Source: Bryobacterales bacterium
Lineage (GTDB): Bacteria > Acidobacteriota > Terriglobia > Bryobacterales > UBA6623
NCBI GenBank assembly: GCA_022823865.1
Contig: JAJEHF010000002.1
Coordinates: 115,145 to 179,144, forward strand
Length of the DNA: 64,000 bases
Direction: 5' to 3'
Below are positions 21,492 through 31,219 of this stretch, in pieces. Below the pieces are notes generated by a model. The model had not been told where the DNA came from and did no database searches. It saw only the letters and a program-made list of their open reading frames with translations. A program made the translations under genes and the position numbers. Each line of letters begins with the position of its first letter. The stretch's first letter is position 1.

Positions 21492-21920
21492 TTAGCGCTT
21501 GGGGAGAATGTCGTCGGCGAAGTCCGTTGTGTCCGCCATCGCCGCGACGCACCGCTCAAAGATAGCGGCCGCATCTTGGCAACTCTCAGAGCGTTTCATT
21601 GCCCGCCGCAGGATGGTCAAGGCACTGGTCAACCGTTCCATCGCATCCAAGACCTGCAAAGCGTGAATTCTCCTATTCTCAAGAGCCGTGTCGATCTTTG
21701 CCATCAGCGGGCTGTTGGGCGGGACAGGCCGATCCCATCCCATTGCGCGTTCCATTTCCTCATCCATATCCGCCTTCGCGACCCTAGCGGCCAAGTCCGC
21801 CGACTGCCGCGACGCAATGAACGCCCGCTCTGCTATCTCCACGCGCCGCATAGCAAGCTGCAATGCCTGATCGTCAGACAATAGTCCCTCAAGCCTTGCA
21901 ATCGAATCGTGATCCGTCAC
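21492..21920 (-). CDS. Small helical protein, unknown
   Basis: 142 residues from the GTG at 21920, chosen because AAGG lies six bases upstream; another GTG at 21959 is possible. The translation is Ala/Met/Asp/Glu-rich and almost entirely helical (LQLAMRRVEIAERAFIASRQSADLAARVAKADMDEEMERAMGW ... LEVL-type segments ... RIHALQVLDAMERLTSALTILRRAMKRS), with no signal peptide or membrane segment. No family is recognised. It is divergent from the LPS-export permease (about 245 bases between starts). Confidence 0.55.
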   Translation of the reverse strand: MTDHDSIARLEGLLSDDQALQLAMRRVEIAERAFIASRQSADLAARVAKADMDEEMERAMGWDRPVPPNSPLMAKIDTALENRRIHALQVLDAMERLTSALTILRRAMKRSESCQDAAAIFERCVAAMADTTDFADDILPKR

Positions 21921-22165
21921 GCTGCGCCTTCTTGCCGTGGGCTGTCTACAAGGCAACACACTTCGTCGCGGTGCGCTGCATTCGCTGAAGTGATGCGGTA
22001 GCCCCTCGTATCCGACATCATAGTCAATGGCCGGGGTTCTCGCCGCCGGAGCGTCAACGTGGGCCGTCGGGCCGTGCGTTGCTCCAGAACCGTATGCGAG
22101 GGTTGCCTGAATGGGCGCACTGTAAGCCCCATAATGACTATTCGGCTCGACCGAGCCGTCACGGC

Positions 22166-24502
22166 GTGCGCATCCTCAACCGATATGTCTTCCGCGAAGT
22201 TGCGGTCGCATCGCTTGTCGGCACGGCGTTATTCACGCTCGTGCTGTTCTTGCAGCGCGTCGAGCCAGTCATGGAACTGCTGGTCGGACGGAGAGTGCCG
22301 GCCGACGATATGGCGCGATTGCTGGCGCTGACGCTCCCGCAAGCGTTCCCATTCACGATTCCGATGGGCGTGCTCACCGGGATCCTCGTCTCGCTAGGGC
22401 GGCTCTCTAGCGACAACGAGGTCTTGGCCATGGTCGCATCCGGTATCCGGATCCGTTCCTTGGTCCGCCCAGTCTCGCTGGTCGCCACGATCGGTTTGCT
22501 GGTCTGCGCGCTAACGACGCTGTGGCTCACTCCGTGGTCCCTGCGCGAGCAGGTCCGGATCGCCGAATCGCTGCGAATCCAGCTGGCGGGCACCGAGGTG
22601 ATCCCCCGGGTGTTCATCGAGGACTTCCCGGATCACGTGATCTGGGTGCAAGACGTCGTTCCATCCGAGGGAATCCACTGGAAGGGGATCTTCCTGGCAG
22701 ACATGCGGCCGCCCGAAGTCCGCGGCTCGCTGAGCGGCGCCGAGGTCCAGGCGGCCGGGCCGCGCATCACGCTGGGCACGGAGGCCTTCGTACAGCCCCG
22801 CCCCGAACAAGGCCGGATCCAAGTGCGCTTCCCCCAAACCACCACGTACGAGCGGTCCAGCAATCCGGAACAGTACCTCGCACTGCGGTCCCAAGCGGCC
22901 GATCAGGTCCTGCGAGCTCGCCCCCGAAGGTTCGATCCCGGCGCGAAGCGGTTTGATTCCATGACCACCTCCGAGCTTTGGAAGGAGGCATTGCAAGCAG
23001 GCGACCCGACCGCTACGGTGCTGCTCCACGACCGATTCTCGCTGCCGTTCGGGTGTTGGCTGCTGCCCTTGGCGGGCTTGCCTCTGGCCATCTCGCTGCG
23101 CAGGGCCAGCCGCGCCTCGGGAGTGGTCGTCGCGATGCTCCTGTGCTTCTCCTACTGGATGATCTCGCTGGCCGGAACCGCCCTGGCCGAACGGGGAGCC
23201 CTGCCGCCTGCCTTGGCCGCTTGGTCGGCCAGCGGAGTCTTCGCCGTCGCAGGTTTGGCCTTGCTCGCGCGGACAGACACCCCCGAGCATCGAGACTGGC
23301 ACACGGCGGTCGGCGGTCGCCTGGCACGAGCGGCTAAGCAGTTCATCGGCAAGAGAGGCACCGGCGAAGATGAAGCCGCCGTCAAGGAGCCGATGCGCGA
23401 CCCGCTGGACCTGTTGGTGCCGGTCGTCGACCGCTATGTGCTGCGCAAGTTTCTCTTCTACTTGGTGCTGCTGGTCCTCACCTTTACTTCGATCTGGTAC
23501 GTGTTCAGCTTCTTCGAGCTGCTCAGCGACATGCTGACACGAGACAAGCTAGGACACTTCGTCCCGTACATCTACTACCTGACGCCGTTCCTCGCCTACA
23601 ACACCATCCCTCTCGCGGCAATGGTAGCGACACTCATCTGTTTCGGCGTCATGGGAGCGCATAACGAGATCACCGGATTCCGGTCTTGCGGCGTCAGCCT
23701 TTACCGTCTGGCCCTGCCCGTTCTGATCGCTGCCAGCGGACTTAGCGCCGGCCTCTTCGCCCTCGAAGAGTCGATCCTCCCTGCAGCGAACATGCGCCAG
23801 GACGCGCTACGCGACGAGATCAAGGGCCGGCCGCCACGCACCTACCTGCGACCAGACCGCCAATGGACGTTCGGGCTTGACAACCGAATCTTCTACCACC
23901 GAGCCTTCGACTCGCGCAGCGAGACGTTCTCGGGCATCAGCGTCTTCGACCTCAGGACCGAACCGTTCGAATTGAGCCGACACATCCATGCGGAACGGGC
24001 ACGCTGGGATGAAGAGAGCGCAGCGTGGATTTTCGAGAACGGCTGGGTGCGCGAGTTGCGCGGGATCCAGACCGATGCATTCGAGCCCTTCGAGGCAAGG
24101 GCCTTTCCCGGCATTCGCGAAGAGCCTGAGTACTTCCTCAAACCGGGTCGGCACGACCAGCAGATGAACCTCGCCCAGTTGCGGGCCTACATCCAAGACC
24201 TCACTCAGAGCGGCTTTGACACCATTCGGCTGCAGGTGAGCATGCACAAGAAGCTGGCGTTCCCGCTGTTCGCGTTCGCGATGGCCTTGGTGGCCCTTCC
24301 CTTCGCGTTACAGACCAGCGAACGCAGCGCCCTGTGGCCGGTCGGGTTCGGCCTGGGGCTGACCGTGGCGTTCTACGCGGTCACGGCATTCAGCGAACAG
24401 CTCGGACGGGCTGGCCAACTACAGCCTCTGCTGGCGGCTTGGGCACCGTGCGCCCTGTTCGCCCTGGGCGGAAGTTACTTTCTACTGCGGGTACGGACTT
24501 GA
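22166..24502 (+). CDS. LptF-LptG fusion, lipopolysaccharide export permease
   Basis: About 778 residues containing two complete YjgP/YjgQ units in one chain, where separate LptF and LptG are each about 360. The first unit runs from RILNRYVFREVAVASLVGTALFTLVLFLQ through PFTIPMGVLTGILVSLGRLSSDNEVLAM to the membrane helices near residue 400. The second runs from VVDRYVLRKFLFYLVLLVLTF through YNTIPLAAMVATLICFGVMGAHNEITGFRSCG to the last helices. Each unit has a periplasmic jellyroll-like section between helices 3 and 4. LptFG with the LptB ATPase extracts LPS from the inner membrane. I start at the GTG at 22166 just before the first helix; an ATG at 22079 would add a poorly coding 29-residue extension. 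lptB/lptC are not adjacent. Confidence 0.88.
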   Translation: MRILNRYVFREVAVASLVGTALFTLVLFLQRVEPVMELLVGRRVPADDMARLLALTLPQAFPFTIPMGVLTGILVSLGRLSSDNEVLAMVASGIRIRSLVRPVSLVATIGLLVCALTTLWLTPWSLREQVRIAESLRIQLAGTEVIPRVFIEDFPDHVIWVQDVVPSEGIHWKGIFLADMRPPEVRGSLSGAEVQAAGPRITLGTEAFVQPRPEQGRIQVRFPQTTTYERSSNPEQYLALRSQAADQVLRARPRRFDPGAKRFDSMTTSELWKEALQAGDPTATVLLHDRFSLPFGCWLLPLAGLPLAISLRRASRASGVVVAMLLCFSYWMISLAGTALAERGALPPALAAWSASGVFAVAGLALLARTDTPEHRDWHTAVGGRLARAAKQFIGKRGTGEDEAAVKEPMRDPLDLLVPVVDRYVLRKFLFYLVLLVLTFTSIWYVFSFFELLSDMLTRDKLGHFVPYIYYLTPFLAYNTIPLAAMVATLICFGVMGAHNEITGFRSCGVSLYRLALPVLIAASGLSAGLFALEESILPAANMRQDALRDEIKGRPPRTYLRPDRQWTFGLDNRIFYHRAFDSRSETFSGISVFDLRTEPFELSRHIHAERARWDEESAAWIFENGWVRELRGIQTDAFEPFEARAFPGIREEPEYFLKPGRHDQQMNLAQLRAYIQDLTQSGFDTIRLQVSMHKKLAFPLFAFAMALVALPFALQTSERSALWPVGFGLGLTVAFYAVTAFSEQLGRAGQLQPLLAAWAPCALFALGGSYFLLRVRT

Positions 24503-24958
24503 CTTCGGCCTGCGGCGCAGTGTGAAACGGGGCCTGGCCCGGCAAGCCATTCCACCGGGCCTGTGCCGCCGTGTCGGGGCCGCGGCCGGCAAGGGGATTG
24601 AAGCGACGATCGCGTTCGACGGCACGACTGCGATCGCATCGGGCTTTTCTTTTCCCTGTAGCTGCAGGCCGGAGGTCTAGCTGGTTGGCGAGTTGGCTCG
24701 AACTGTAGAGCCGTATATGCTAACGGAGACCGCCGGGAGGGGCGAGAGTCTGTGTTGCACAATTGCAGGTCCGCTGACCGCAAGCATGCACCGCGCACTG
24801 TCGCGCGGGACGATCCTTACATCGCTTCGGCCAGTAGCAACATCGCGCTCACGCACCTTGCCGTATCTTGATGAGCGTCACCGGCACCGGGCGGGGAGCA
24901 GACTTGGATGGGTTCCCGCTACTGGAGGGCCCCAGCGCCAGCTTGGAACAGAAGAGCC
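24503..24958. other. Intergenic region between lptFG and ribokinase
   Basis: About 455 bases without a supported gene. A weak stem-loop follows the permease gene (GGCCCGG at 24536-24542 and CCGGGCC at 24555-24561, 12-base loop, no T-run), possibly a poor terminator. The promoter of the ribokinase gene should lie in the second half, but I cannot point to a clear one. Confidence 0.4.
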
Positions 24959-25897
24959 ATGAAAGAGAATCCCGAGATCGTTGTAATAGGAAGCCTGAAC
25001 GCTGATCTCGTTCAGAATGTCGATCGCTTGCCGAAGCCAGGCGAGACCATTGTTGGCGGCAACCTGCAGACGTTTAGCGGAGGCAAGGGTGCCAACCAAG
25101 CGTATGCCGCCGGCCGAATGGGGGCTCGCGTGAGCATGATCGGCCAAGTGGGTAGCGACGGGCTGGCGTCGCTCCTGCTGCAGAGCCTGCAGTCCGCCGG
25201 TGTCCACACCGACTCGGTGGGCAAGGTCGACCTGTCGACTGGTGCGGCGGTCATTCTGGTCCTGCCGGACGGAGAAAACCTGATCGTCATCTCCCCGGGC
25301 GCGAACGCTACCGTTACCCCCGGACTCGCGGCGCAGAGGCTGAGCGCCTTGAGCGAGGGCTCCTACTTGCTGTCGCAACTGGAGATCCCGATCGAATCGG
25401 TCGATGAGTCCCTGGCGGTCGCCAAGGCGCGCGGGGCGACCACCATCCTCGATCCCGCGCCAGCCCGGGAACTCTCTCCCGATCTGTTGCGCAAGGTGGA
25501 CTTCCTCACCCCGAACGAAACGGAGACAGAGACTCTATTGGGGGCGCCGGGCTTGAAGATGGAGAGCGACGCCGACTTGGAACTCGCAGCGAGAGCCGTC
25601 CTCGCCCTTGGCCCTCGGTCCGTCGTCCTGAAGCTCGGCGCGCGCGGCTGTGTGATCGCCAGCGGCGAGGGGTGCCAGCGCGTTCCCGGGTTCAAGGTGT
25701 CTGCTGTTGACACAACCGCGGCCGGAGACGTATTCAACGGCGCCTTCGCCACGGCACTGGCCGAAGGCAGGGGCGTTCTCCAAGCTGCAAGATTCGCAAA
25801 CGCAGCCGCGGCGCTGTCGGTCACGCGGCCCGGCGCGCAGAACTCGGTCCCGTCGAGGCAGGAAGCGGAGCGCTTCCTGAGCGAAGTCGCGGGTTGA
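24959..25897 (+). CDS. rbsK: Ribokinase (PfkB family)
   Basis: 312 residues from the ATG at 24959. It has the N-terminal PfkB motif (VVIGSLNADLVQNVDRLPKPGETIVGG), the GGKGANQA ribokinase signature (FSGGKGANQAYAAGRMGA), NETE in the ATP-binding region and the C-terminal DTTAAGDVFNGAFATAL motif with the catalytic Asp. It phosphorylates ribose (or a similar pentose/nucleoside) at the entry of the pentose phosphate pathway. A sugar transporter gene follows after 30 bases with a strong ribosome binding site, so uptake and phosphorylation are co-expressed. Confidence 0.92.
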   Translation: MKENPEIVVIGSLNADLVQNVDRLPKPGETIVGGNLQTFSGGKGANQAYAAGRMGARVSMIGQVGSDGLASLLLQSLQSAGVHTDSVGKVDLSTGAAVILVLPDGENLIVISPGANATVTPGLAAQRLSALSEGSYLLSQLEIPIESVDESLAVAKARGATTILDPAPARELSPDLLRKVDFLTPNETETETLLGAPGLKMESDADLELAARAVLALGPRSVVLKLGARGCVIASGEGCQRVPGFKVSAVDTTAAGDVFNGAFATALAEGRGVLQAARFANAAAALSVTRPGAQNSVPSRQEAERFLSEVAG

Positions 25898-25927
25898 ATT
25901 GGCGGAGCGGAACCCAAGGAGGTTGAG

Positions 25928-26923
25928 ATGTTTGTTGTCGAAAGCCTGGGACTGGCGATCTTCTTGTGCATCATCACCATGATGGGCTGGGGGTCGTGGG
26001 CCAACACGCAAAAGCTGGCCGGCAAGGAAGACTGGCCCTTCGAGCTGTACTACTGGGACTACGCGATCGGCGTGTTCCTGACAGGCATCCTGTTCGCCCT
26101 GACGCTAGGCAGCTTCGGGAGCGTGGGCATGGGGGCGGCGGCCAATCTCGGACAAGCGTCCGGGGTGCCGATCGGAGACGCCATCTTGAGCGGGGCTCTG
26201 TTCAACGTCGCGAACATCCTGCTGGTCGTGGCAATCGACGCCGCCGGAATGTCGCTCGCTTTCCCGGTCGGAGTCGGGCTGGCCCTGGTGATCGGCACCG
26301 TGCGCAGCTATATCCAAGCGCCCAAGGGGGATCCGACCCTCCTTTTCGCCGGGGTCGCGCTGATCGTCGTTGCGATGATCATGTCGGCGCTCGCATACAG
26401 CAAGCTGCCGCCGGTGGCGGGCAGGCGCCTCGGGCGCGGCCTGCTATACGCAGTCTTGGCCGGCTGCTTGATGGGGTCGTTCTACCCGATGCTGGTCCGG
26501 GCCGTCTCGCCGGATTTCAGCTCGGGCGCCATCGAAGCCGGCTTTCTGACCCCGTACACCGCCTTGCTCTATTTCGGGATCGGCCTCCTGCTGAGCAACT
26601 TCGTCGTGAACACGATCTTCATGAAAGCCGGCGGGAAGACCTACGGGCGTTACTTCGGCGGAGGGCCCAAGCTTCATTCGCTGGGAATCCTGGGAGGGAT
26701 GATCTGGATGGTGGCCCTAGGCTTGAACGTGATCGCTTCGGGCGTGGCGGGGCCCGCGATTTCGTACGCCCTGGGCCAAGGCGCTACCTTGGTGGCGGCT
26801 ATCTGGGGGGTCTTCATCTGGAAGGAGTTCAAGGCCGCGCCCGCGAGCGCCTACCCCTTCATCGTGCTGATGTTCCTCGGCTACACGAACGGCCTGGCAC
26901 TGATCGGAGTCGCGACTCTCTAG
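25928..26923 (+). CDS. GRP/RhaT-type sugar transporter (DMT superfamily)
   Basis: 331 residues with about ten hydrophobic segments. The start (LAIFLCIITMMGWGSWANTQKLAGKEDWPFELYYWDYAIG) matches the glucose/ribose porter (GRP, RbsU/GlcU) family, and internal symmetry of two five-helix halves is visible. The ATG at 25928 follows AAGGAGG with ideal spacing. Coupled with ribokinase 30 bases upstream, the likely substrate is ribose or a related pentose, imported by proton symport; this substrate is an inference from context. Confidence 0.82.
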   Translation: MFVVESLGLAIFLCIITMMGWGSWANTQKLAGKEDWPFELYYWDYAIGVFLTGILFALTLGSFGSVGMGAAANLGQASGVPIGDAILSGALFNVANILLVVAIDAAGMSLAFPVGVGLALVIGTVRSYIQAPKGDPTLLFAGVALIVVAMIMSALAYSKLPPVAGRRLGRGLLYAVLAGCLMGSFYPMLVRAVSPDFSSGAIEAGFLTPYTALLYFGIGLLLSNFVVNTIFMKAGGKTYGRYFGGGPKLHSLGILGGMIWMVALGLNVIASGVAGPAISYALGQGATLVAAIWGVFIWKEFKAAPASAYPFIVLMFLGYTNGLALIGVATL

Positions 26924-26963
26924 GCAACCGGGGCCGCGACCGGGCCTGCAACCAGCAAGACAG

Positions 26964-28121
26964 CTAGCTCGCGGGCACGAAACGAACGCACATTGGGTTT
27001 GGCACCGTCACGCTGACACCGGTCGGGCTGAGGCGGCCCGTTCCGGTGTCGACTGTGAAGACGTGGACGCTGTCCGAGCGCTGGTTGGCCACCAGCAGAA
27101 AACGCCCCTCGGGCGATAGCCGGAAGTTCCGGGGCCAGTCGCCGCCGGTCGGCACGCGCTCGACAGCCTCTAACTGGCCGTCACCAGGATCGATGGAAAA
27201 CACCGCGATCGTGTTGCTCCCGCGATTCGATCCGTACAGGAATCTCCCGTTCGGATGCACCAGCACCTCCGCCGTGGTGTTGGCCGGCCCGTCGTATTCC
27301 GCGGGCAGCGTGCTGATCGTCTGGACATGCTCCAACTGCCCCGTCTGGGGCCGGTAGTGCATCACTCCCACTGTCGACGCCAGTTCGTTGATGACGTATG
27401 CCCAAAGCCCGTTTGAATGGAACGTCATGTGACGCGGCCCCGAGCCGGGCTCCATGCGGACCTGCGGGTCAGGAGTGCGCTCAAGCTCCGCGGTCTGCGG
27501 GTCAACCGAATACTTGACCAGCTCGTCGGTCCCCAGATCCGGCACGATGACGAAGAGACCATCGGGCGTGAAGTTTGCCGAATGCGGGTGCGGCTCCCCT
27601 TGGCGAGTCGGGTGGACGCTCGACCCGCTGTGTGGCATGTCCGAAGCCGGCTCCCCTAGGCTACCGTCGGGCTGAACACCTACCGTCACGGTGTTGCCGT
27701 CCCCGTAGTTGACCGCCGCGAGCACGGTCGCCGCTTGGTTGACGGCGACATGGGCAGCGCCCCGCCCAGTAGTGGAAGCTCGATTGAGCTCGCTCAACCC
27801 CCCGCTTCCGAGATCGATGGCATACGCGGCTGCCTCGCCCCTGAAGCCAGTCCCTTGCTCGCCCTCGCGACCAACCGCGTAGAGGATCTCGCCCCGAGGG
27901 TGCAGCGCCAGGAAGCCCGGACGCCCGAATTGCGCAGCCTGCCGAGGCGCCCCCAGCGCGCCGGTCTCTGGGTCGAACGAGGACACATAAATGTGGTCTG
28001 CGCCCGTGCCGAAGTACACCCACCGCTGCACTGGGTTAGTCTCCCCGCTGCATCCCGCGGCCAGCCAGGCCGCTACAACACAAGCCGCAAAGGTAACCGC
28101 TCGTTTCGGAAATGCCATCAT
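26964..28121 (-). CDS. Lactonase-family beta-propeller lipoprotein
   Basis: 385 residues. The N-terminus is a lipoprotein signal (FAACVVAAWLAAGC, Cys about 24). The rest is a seven-bladed propeller of the 6-phosphogluconolactonase/3-carboxymuconate cyclase type (PF10282-like): VYFGTGADHIYVSSFDPETGALG, HPRGEILYAVGR, HPHSANFTPDGLFVIVPDLGTDELVKYSVD, GSGPRHMTFHSNGLWAYVINELASTVGVM, HPNGRFLYGSNRGSNTIAVFSID, WPRNFRLSPEGRFLLVANQRSDSVHVF. Family members hydrolyse sugar lactones, but many secreted ones are uncharacterised. Two adjacent ATGs (28121 and 28118) share one GGAGG site. It is convergent with the sugar transporter gene. Confidence 0.85.
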   Translation of the reverse strand: MMAFPKRAVTFAACVVAAWLAAGCSGETNPVQRWVYFGTGADHIYVSSFDPETGALGAPRQAAQFGRPGFLALHPRGEILYAVGREGEQGTGFRGEAAAYAIDLGSGGLSELNRASTTGRGAAHVAVNQAATVLAAVNYGDGNTVTVGVQPDGSLGEPASDMPHSGSSVHPTRQGEPHPHSANFTPDGLFVIVPDLGTDELVKYSVDPQTAELERTPDPQVRMEPGSGPRHMTFHSNGLWAYVINELASTVGVMHYRPQTGQLEHVQTISTLPAEYDGPANTTAEVLVHPNGRFLYGSNRGSNTIAVFSIDPGDGQLEAVERVPTGGDWPRNFRLSPEGRFLLVANQRSDSVHVFTVDTGTGRLSPTGVSVTVPNPMCVRFVPAS

Positions 28122-28368
28122 TCCACCTCCAGTAGTCTCGCCGCACTAATCCGCCAAGCTTTGCTATCGGGCTACTGCAAATCACAAATGGAAAGCAACT
28201 TACTGGCGCTGAGTTGAACCGCGATTGCTTCGTACATTACCAAACTCTTATCGGGAATCGGCGGGACTGTCCTGATCATTGGCGAAATGAACCGTTCATC
28301 ATCAGAGCGCTGATCGCGAGAGTCGCTGTGCACGACCGGAAGCGCCCGTGTGAGGCGATTCACGATCC

Positions 28369-29922
28369 CTACGTCTGGGTGTCCTTCAGGTCCGAAAGCG
28401 GAAAAAGCGAATTGGAATGTGCGTCCGACGCTAGATATAGAGCACCTGCAAGCTTCATGACCGCGCCCTCAGCCATGAGGCGCATCAGCCAGCCCTGGGC
28501 TTGGTTCTTCTGAACGGCCAATGCTCTCACGACATCCTCAACACCTCTGGGCTGGTCCAAGAACAGCAGCAGCAATTCTCGCACGCTCGCGAATAGTTGC
28601 TCCGCCGGCTCGAAACCACCCATAGAACCCAGCGGAAGCCCCAACTCTTGGGCACCAATGGCTCGATAGCGAGTGGGCTTCGAGAGTCTCTCGATTGCGC
28701 CGTCAGCCACCAGCCGCTTCAGCCAGCGACGCCCCTGATGCTTCTGAACCTCAAACGCCGAGGCAATCTCGTCCTCAGTCTTGGGCTCGTCCAGGTACCG
28801 TACCAGCGATTCGCTGACGACGGTAAGCAGCTTCGCGGCCACACGGACTTCGGATTCCCGCGGAGGCTCGGTCCCTGCCGTCGGCGTCTCCGCTTCGACG
28901 GGCTGGGCGTCCCCCGTATCCTGAGCGATCTGAAGCTCTTGGGGCGGGGCGATGGATTCCGGCGTTGGAGTTGCACTTGGGTGGGTGATCAGGAGTGAGT
29001 CGAGAAACTCTGGACCATCAGGATCCACCCATCGACGCGCTCCGCGGTCTAATAGTGCTTCGAGCCCCCTTCCCATCTCGCCTGTTGAGCGCACATAGAC
29101 AGAAACGAATCGATGCCGGTCGAGCTGCTCGACCGCCCCGGCCCAGGTCCCGCCCTTCTCGAACTCGGCGCTGACGACGAGCGCTGCGTCCGCCAGTGCG
29201 TAGATCAGCTTGTTGCGCTGCATTGCGTGGCCGACGAGGAAGCCTGCGGCGGGGTCATATGGACAGATGAGAACTAGTCTGCCATCCATCAAAGCGCTTC
29301 GATATTCCCGGCGTGTCGCAGCGCGTTCGAGACCGTCGGCCAACACGCATGCTACTGTCCCGCCAGCGTCTAGCGCACCGCGCATCGCGGCCTGATCGAC
29401 GCCTCGGGCACCACCCGAAACCACTGTGCGCCGTGCTCCGGCGGCGAGCCGTCCGACGCCCTCCGTGTACGAAATCAAGGCATCGTCGACGTTTCGGGAA
29501 CCGACGACAGCCAAGCCGCCCATGTCCAGATCCTCGCGCTTCCCACAACCGTACAGCACCGGCGGTGCCAGTTCTCGCAGTCGTCTCTTTAGCCGTTGCG
29601 GGTATTCAGCATCCGCGCGACTTGTGACCCAAAGCGCGCGCATACGCCAGCGCTCCATCGCTTGAGCGAGGAGGAAGCCCCGCCCTAGTAGACGATCAAG
29701 CCGGCCGGGGTTCAAGTCGAGTCGGCACTCTTTCAGCAACGTTCCCGCACCGGCCCGCAGCAGGTCAGCGGGTTCGTGCCGCGATTCCCGTAGCCAGCGC
29801 GCGAGGCGGTTGTACTCACCGACCCCTAGCGGCTTGGGGGACGATCGCCGTTCCCGCCCAACGATCAACGGCGCGGTCAGCAGCAAGATCGCGCGGGTGT
29901 TCAAAGAAGGCGCGTCGGTCAC
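28369..29922 (-). CDS. DprA-like (SMF) DNA-binding protein with tandem winged-helix tail
   Basis: 517 residues. The GTG at 29922 is chosen because it overlaps the RecQ-PRTase stop (GTGA, 29919-29922) and has GGGAGG six bases upstream. The central Rossmann-like DprA domain is clear: [33 protein letters not shown], and [32 protein letters not shown] correspond to the family's GSR, SGxARGID and RN(R)-xxx-VVEA-SGSL-TA motifs. DprA proteins bind single-stranded DNA and load RecA. Instead of the usual single short DML1 winged helix there are two similar copies of a ~55-residue module (about 366-420 and 444-499), separated from the core by a Pro/Glu/Thr-rich linker. Coupling to a RecQ-PRTase gene suggests a defence or DNA-surveillance role rather than transformation. 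Confidence 0.82.
   Translation of the reverse strand: MTDAPSLNTRAILLLTAPLIVGRERRSSPKPLGVGEYNRLARWLRESRHEPADLLRAGAGTLLKECRLDLNPGRLDRLLGRGFLLAQAMERWRMRALWVTSRADAEYPQRLKRRLRELAPPVLYGCGKREDLDMGGLAVVGSRNVDDALISYTEGVGRLAAGARRTVVSGGARGVDQAAMRGALDAGGTVACVLADGLERAATRREYRSALMDGRLVLICPYDPAAGFLVGHAMQRNKLIYALADAALVVSAEFEKGGTWAGAVEQLDRHRFVSVYVRSTGEMGRGLEALLDRGARRWVDPDGPEFLDSLLITHPSATPTPESIAPPQELQIAQDTGDAQPVEAETPTAGTEPPRESEVRVAAKLLTVVSESLVRYLDEPKTEDEIASAFEVQKHQGRRWLKRLVADGAIERLSKPTRYRAIGAQELGLPLGSMGGFEPAEQLFASVRELLLLFLDQPRGVEDVVRALAVQKNQAQGWLMRLMAEGAVMKLAGALYLASDAHSNSLFPLSDLKDTQT
28426..28827 (-). repeat. Duplicated winged-helix-like module inside the DprA-like gene
   Basis: Two copies encoded at about 28660-28827 and 28426-28593 share the pattern L-x-x-LD-x-P-x(4)-ED-x(3)-A-x-x-VQK-x-Q-x(3)-WL-x-RL-x(3)-GA-x(3)-L. 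The shared positions make an internal duplication likely; each copy has the helix-turn-helix-wing spacing of a DNA-binding domain. Confidence 0.7.
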
Positions 29923-31124
29923 AACCGGCCTCCCGCGTCTGCGAGCGCGATTGGCCAGACTGGGCCGCATCCCCGCCGGCGCAATTCCCAAGCGGCGACG
30001 GTAAACGTCCATCGGGAGTCCACGACATCATCCACCAACAAGACGGGTCCAGACAGGATGGCGTTCTTGTCGACAGCGAGCGAACCGATGACGTTGCGGG
30101 CCTGGCGGTCGCTGTTCTCCATCGTCTTCTGCTCCGGTCGGGTGCCCTTTTTCTGCAGCACTCGGCTGAACGGCAGATTCAGCGCAGCAGCTAACTGACG
30201 AGCAAAATCGGGCACGAGATGCGGATTCCGCAGCGACGGAATGGCGGCGACCCAAGTGGGCGGCGGGTCCGGACGCCACTTGGACAACAACTCCACGCAC
30301 GCATTGACCAGTTCGTTCGAGAACTGCCCATCTTGCAGCTTGCCGCGACCGACCAGTCGTCCCCAGCCCGCGTCGTTCCAGACGCATAGCACCCTTCCCT
30401 CTTGTGCTCGGTGTTCCGCGTCGATCATCCCACCCGGAGGCCACCGCTGCCGCGGTTCCACCGGCAGGCTCGAACGGCGCAAGAAGGCGACCGCCTCGGA
30501 TACGATCTCAGGACTGCACAGCGCGGGTAGCGGCGGCAGCGGTGGTGACGAGCTCCCACACGGGTCTCCATCGAGGGCTCGTATTAGGAATGCCATGTGG
30601 CCGGACGAGCGCTGCACGTACTCTTGCATCTCGGCCTGCTCCTTGCGCCGCAGGTCCGTGAGGCGTTCCGCTCGTTCCCAGAAATCATCGCTCAACGACG
30701 CTGCGGTCAGCTGCCACGCCGAACCCTGCCTGACGATCGGCGGGGGCGATTCCAGAGACAGTAGTTGAAGAGTCTTTTGAATTCGGCCGGAGCTGACGTT
30801 GACCTCCTTCTCGATTTGATCTTGCGTTAATCCTTCGTCGTGCGCTTCCAACGCTGCCAAAACCTGTTCCACCTCGTTGCGTGTGGGAAACGCACTCCTG
30901 ATGAAGTAGCCCGTGATCTCGGTGTCCTCCTCGCCGCTGAGCAGCACACCGCGGGCCGCTTCCAGCGCTCGCCCAGCCCTACCCACTTGCTGATAGTACG
31001 CCACGACCGAGCCGGGAGCTTGGTAGTGGATGACGAACGCCAAGTCCGGCTTGTCGAATCCCATGCCAAGGGCGGCGGTCGCAACGAGCGCCTTGACGTC
31101 GTCGTTGAGCAGTGCCTGCTCCAA
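29919..31124 (-). CDS. RecQ-type helicase, C-terminal part, fused to a phosphoribosyltransferase domain
   Basis: Downstream fragment of a disrupted helicase (about 401 residues from a TTG at 31124). It starts in the second RecA-like domain: [46 protein letters not shown] contains motifs V and VI (QVGRAGR). A winged-helix/RQC-like region follows ([40 protein letters not shown]). The C-terminal ~200 residues are a ComF-like phosphoribosyltransferase, with the PRPP-binding motif [13 protein letters not shown] near the end. Reading upstream in the same frame meets TGA at 31140-31142 and then continues as normal helicase (LTVRDAHLVAAWLRSRGIEVEAYTSKT). The stop overlaps the start of the DprA-like gene by four bases. 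Confidence 0.78.
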   Translation of the reverse strand: MEQALLNDDVKALVATAALGMGFDKPDLAFVIHYQAPGSVVAYYQQVGRAGRALEAARGVLLSGEEDTEITGYFIRSAFPTRNEVEQVLAALEAHDEGLTQDQIEKEVNVSSGRIQKTLQLLSLESPPPIVRQGSAWQLTAASLSDDFWERAERLTDLRRKEQAEMQEYVQRSSGHMAFLIRALDGDPCGSSSPPLPPLPALCSPEIVSEAVAFLRRSSLPVEPRQRWPPGGMIDAEHRAQEGRVLCVWNDAGWGRLVGRGKLQDGQFSNELVNACVELLSKWRPDPPPTWVAAIPSLRNPHLVPDFARQLAAALNLPFSRVLQKKGTRPEQKTMENSDRQARNVIGSLAVDKNAILSGPVLLVDDVVDSRWTFTVAAWELRRRGCGPVWPIALADAGGRL

Positions 31125-31219
31125 CGCTACTCTGTCCGGTCAAGTCTTGCTGGTGTAGGCTTCCACCTCAATGCCGCGAGATCTGAGCCAGGCTGCCACC
31201 AAGTGGGCGTCCCGCACCG

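Noticed and set aside
31140..31142. Selenocysteine or readthrough at the in-frame TGA of the helicase
   Set aside because: Family members have no conserved Cys/Sec here and a frameshift occurs nearby, so gene decay or sequence error is simpler.
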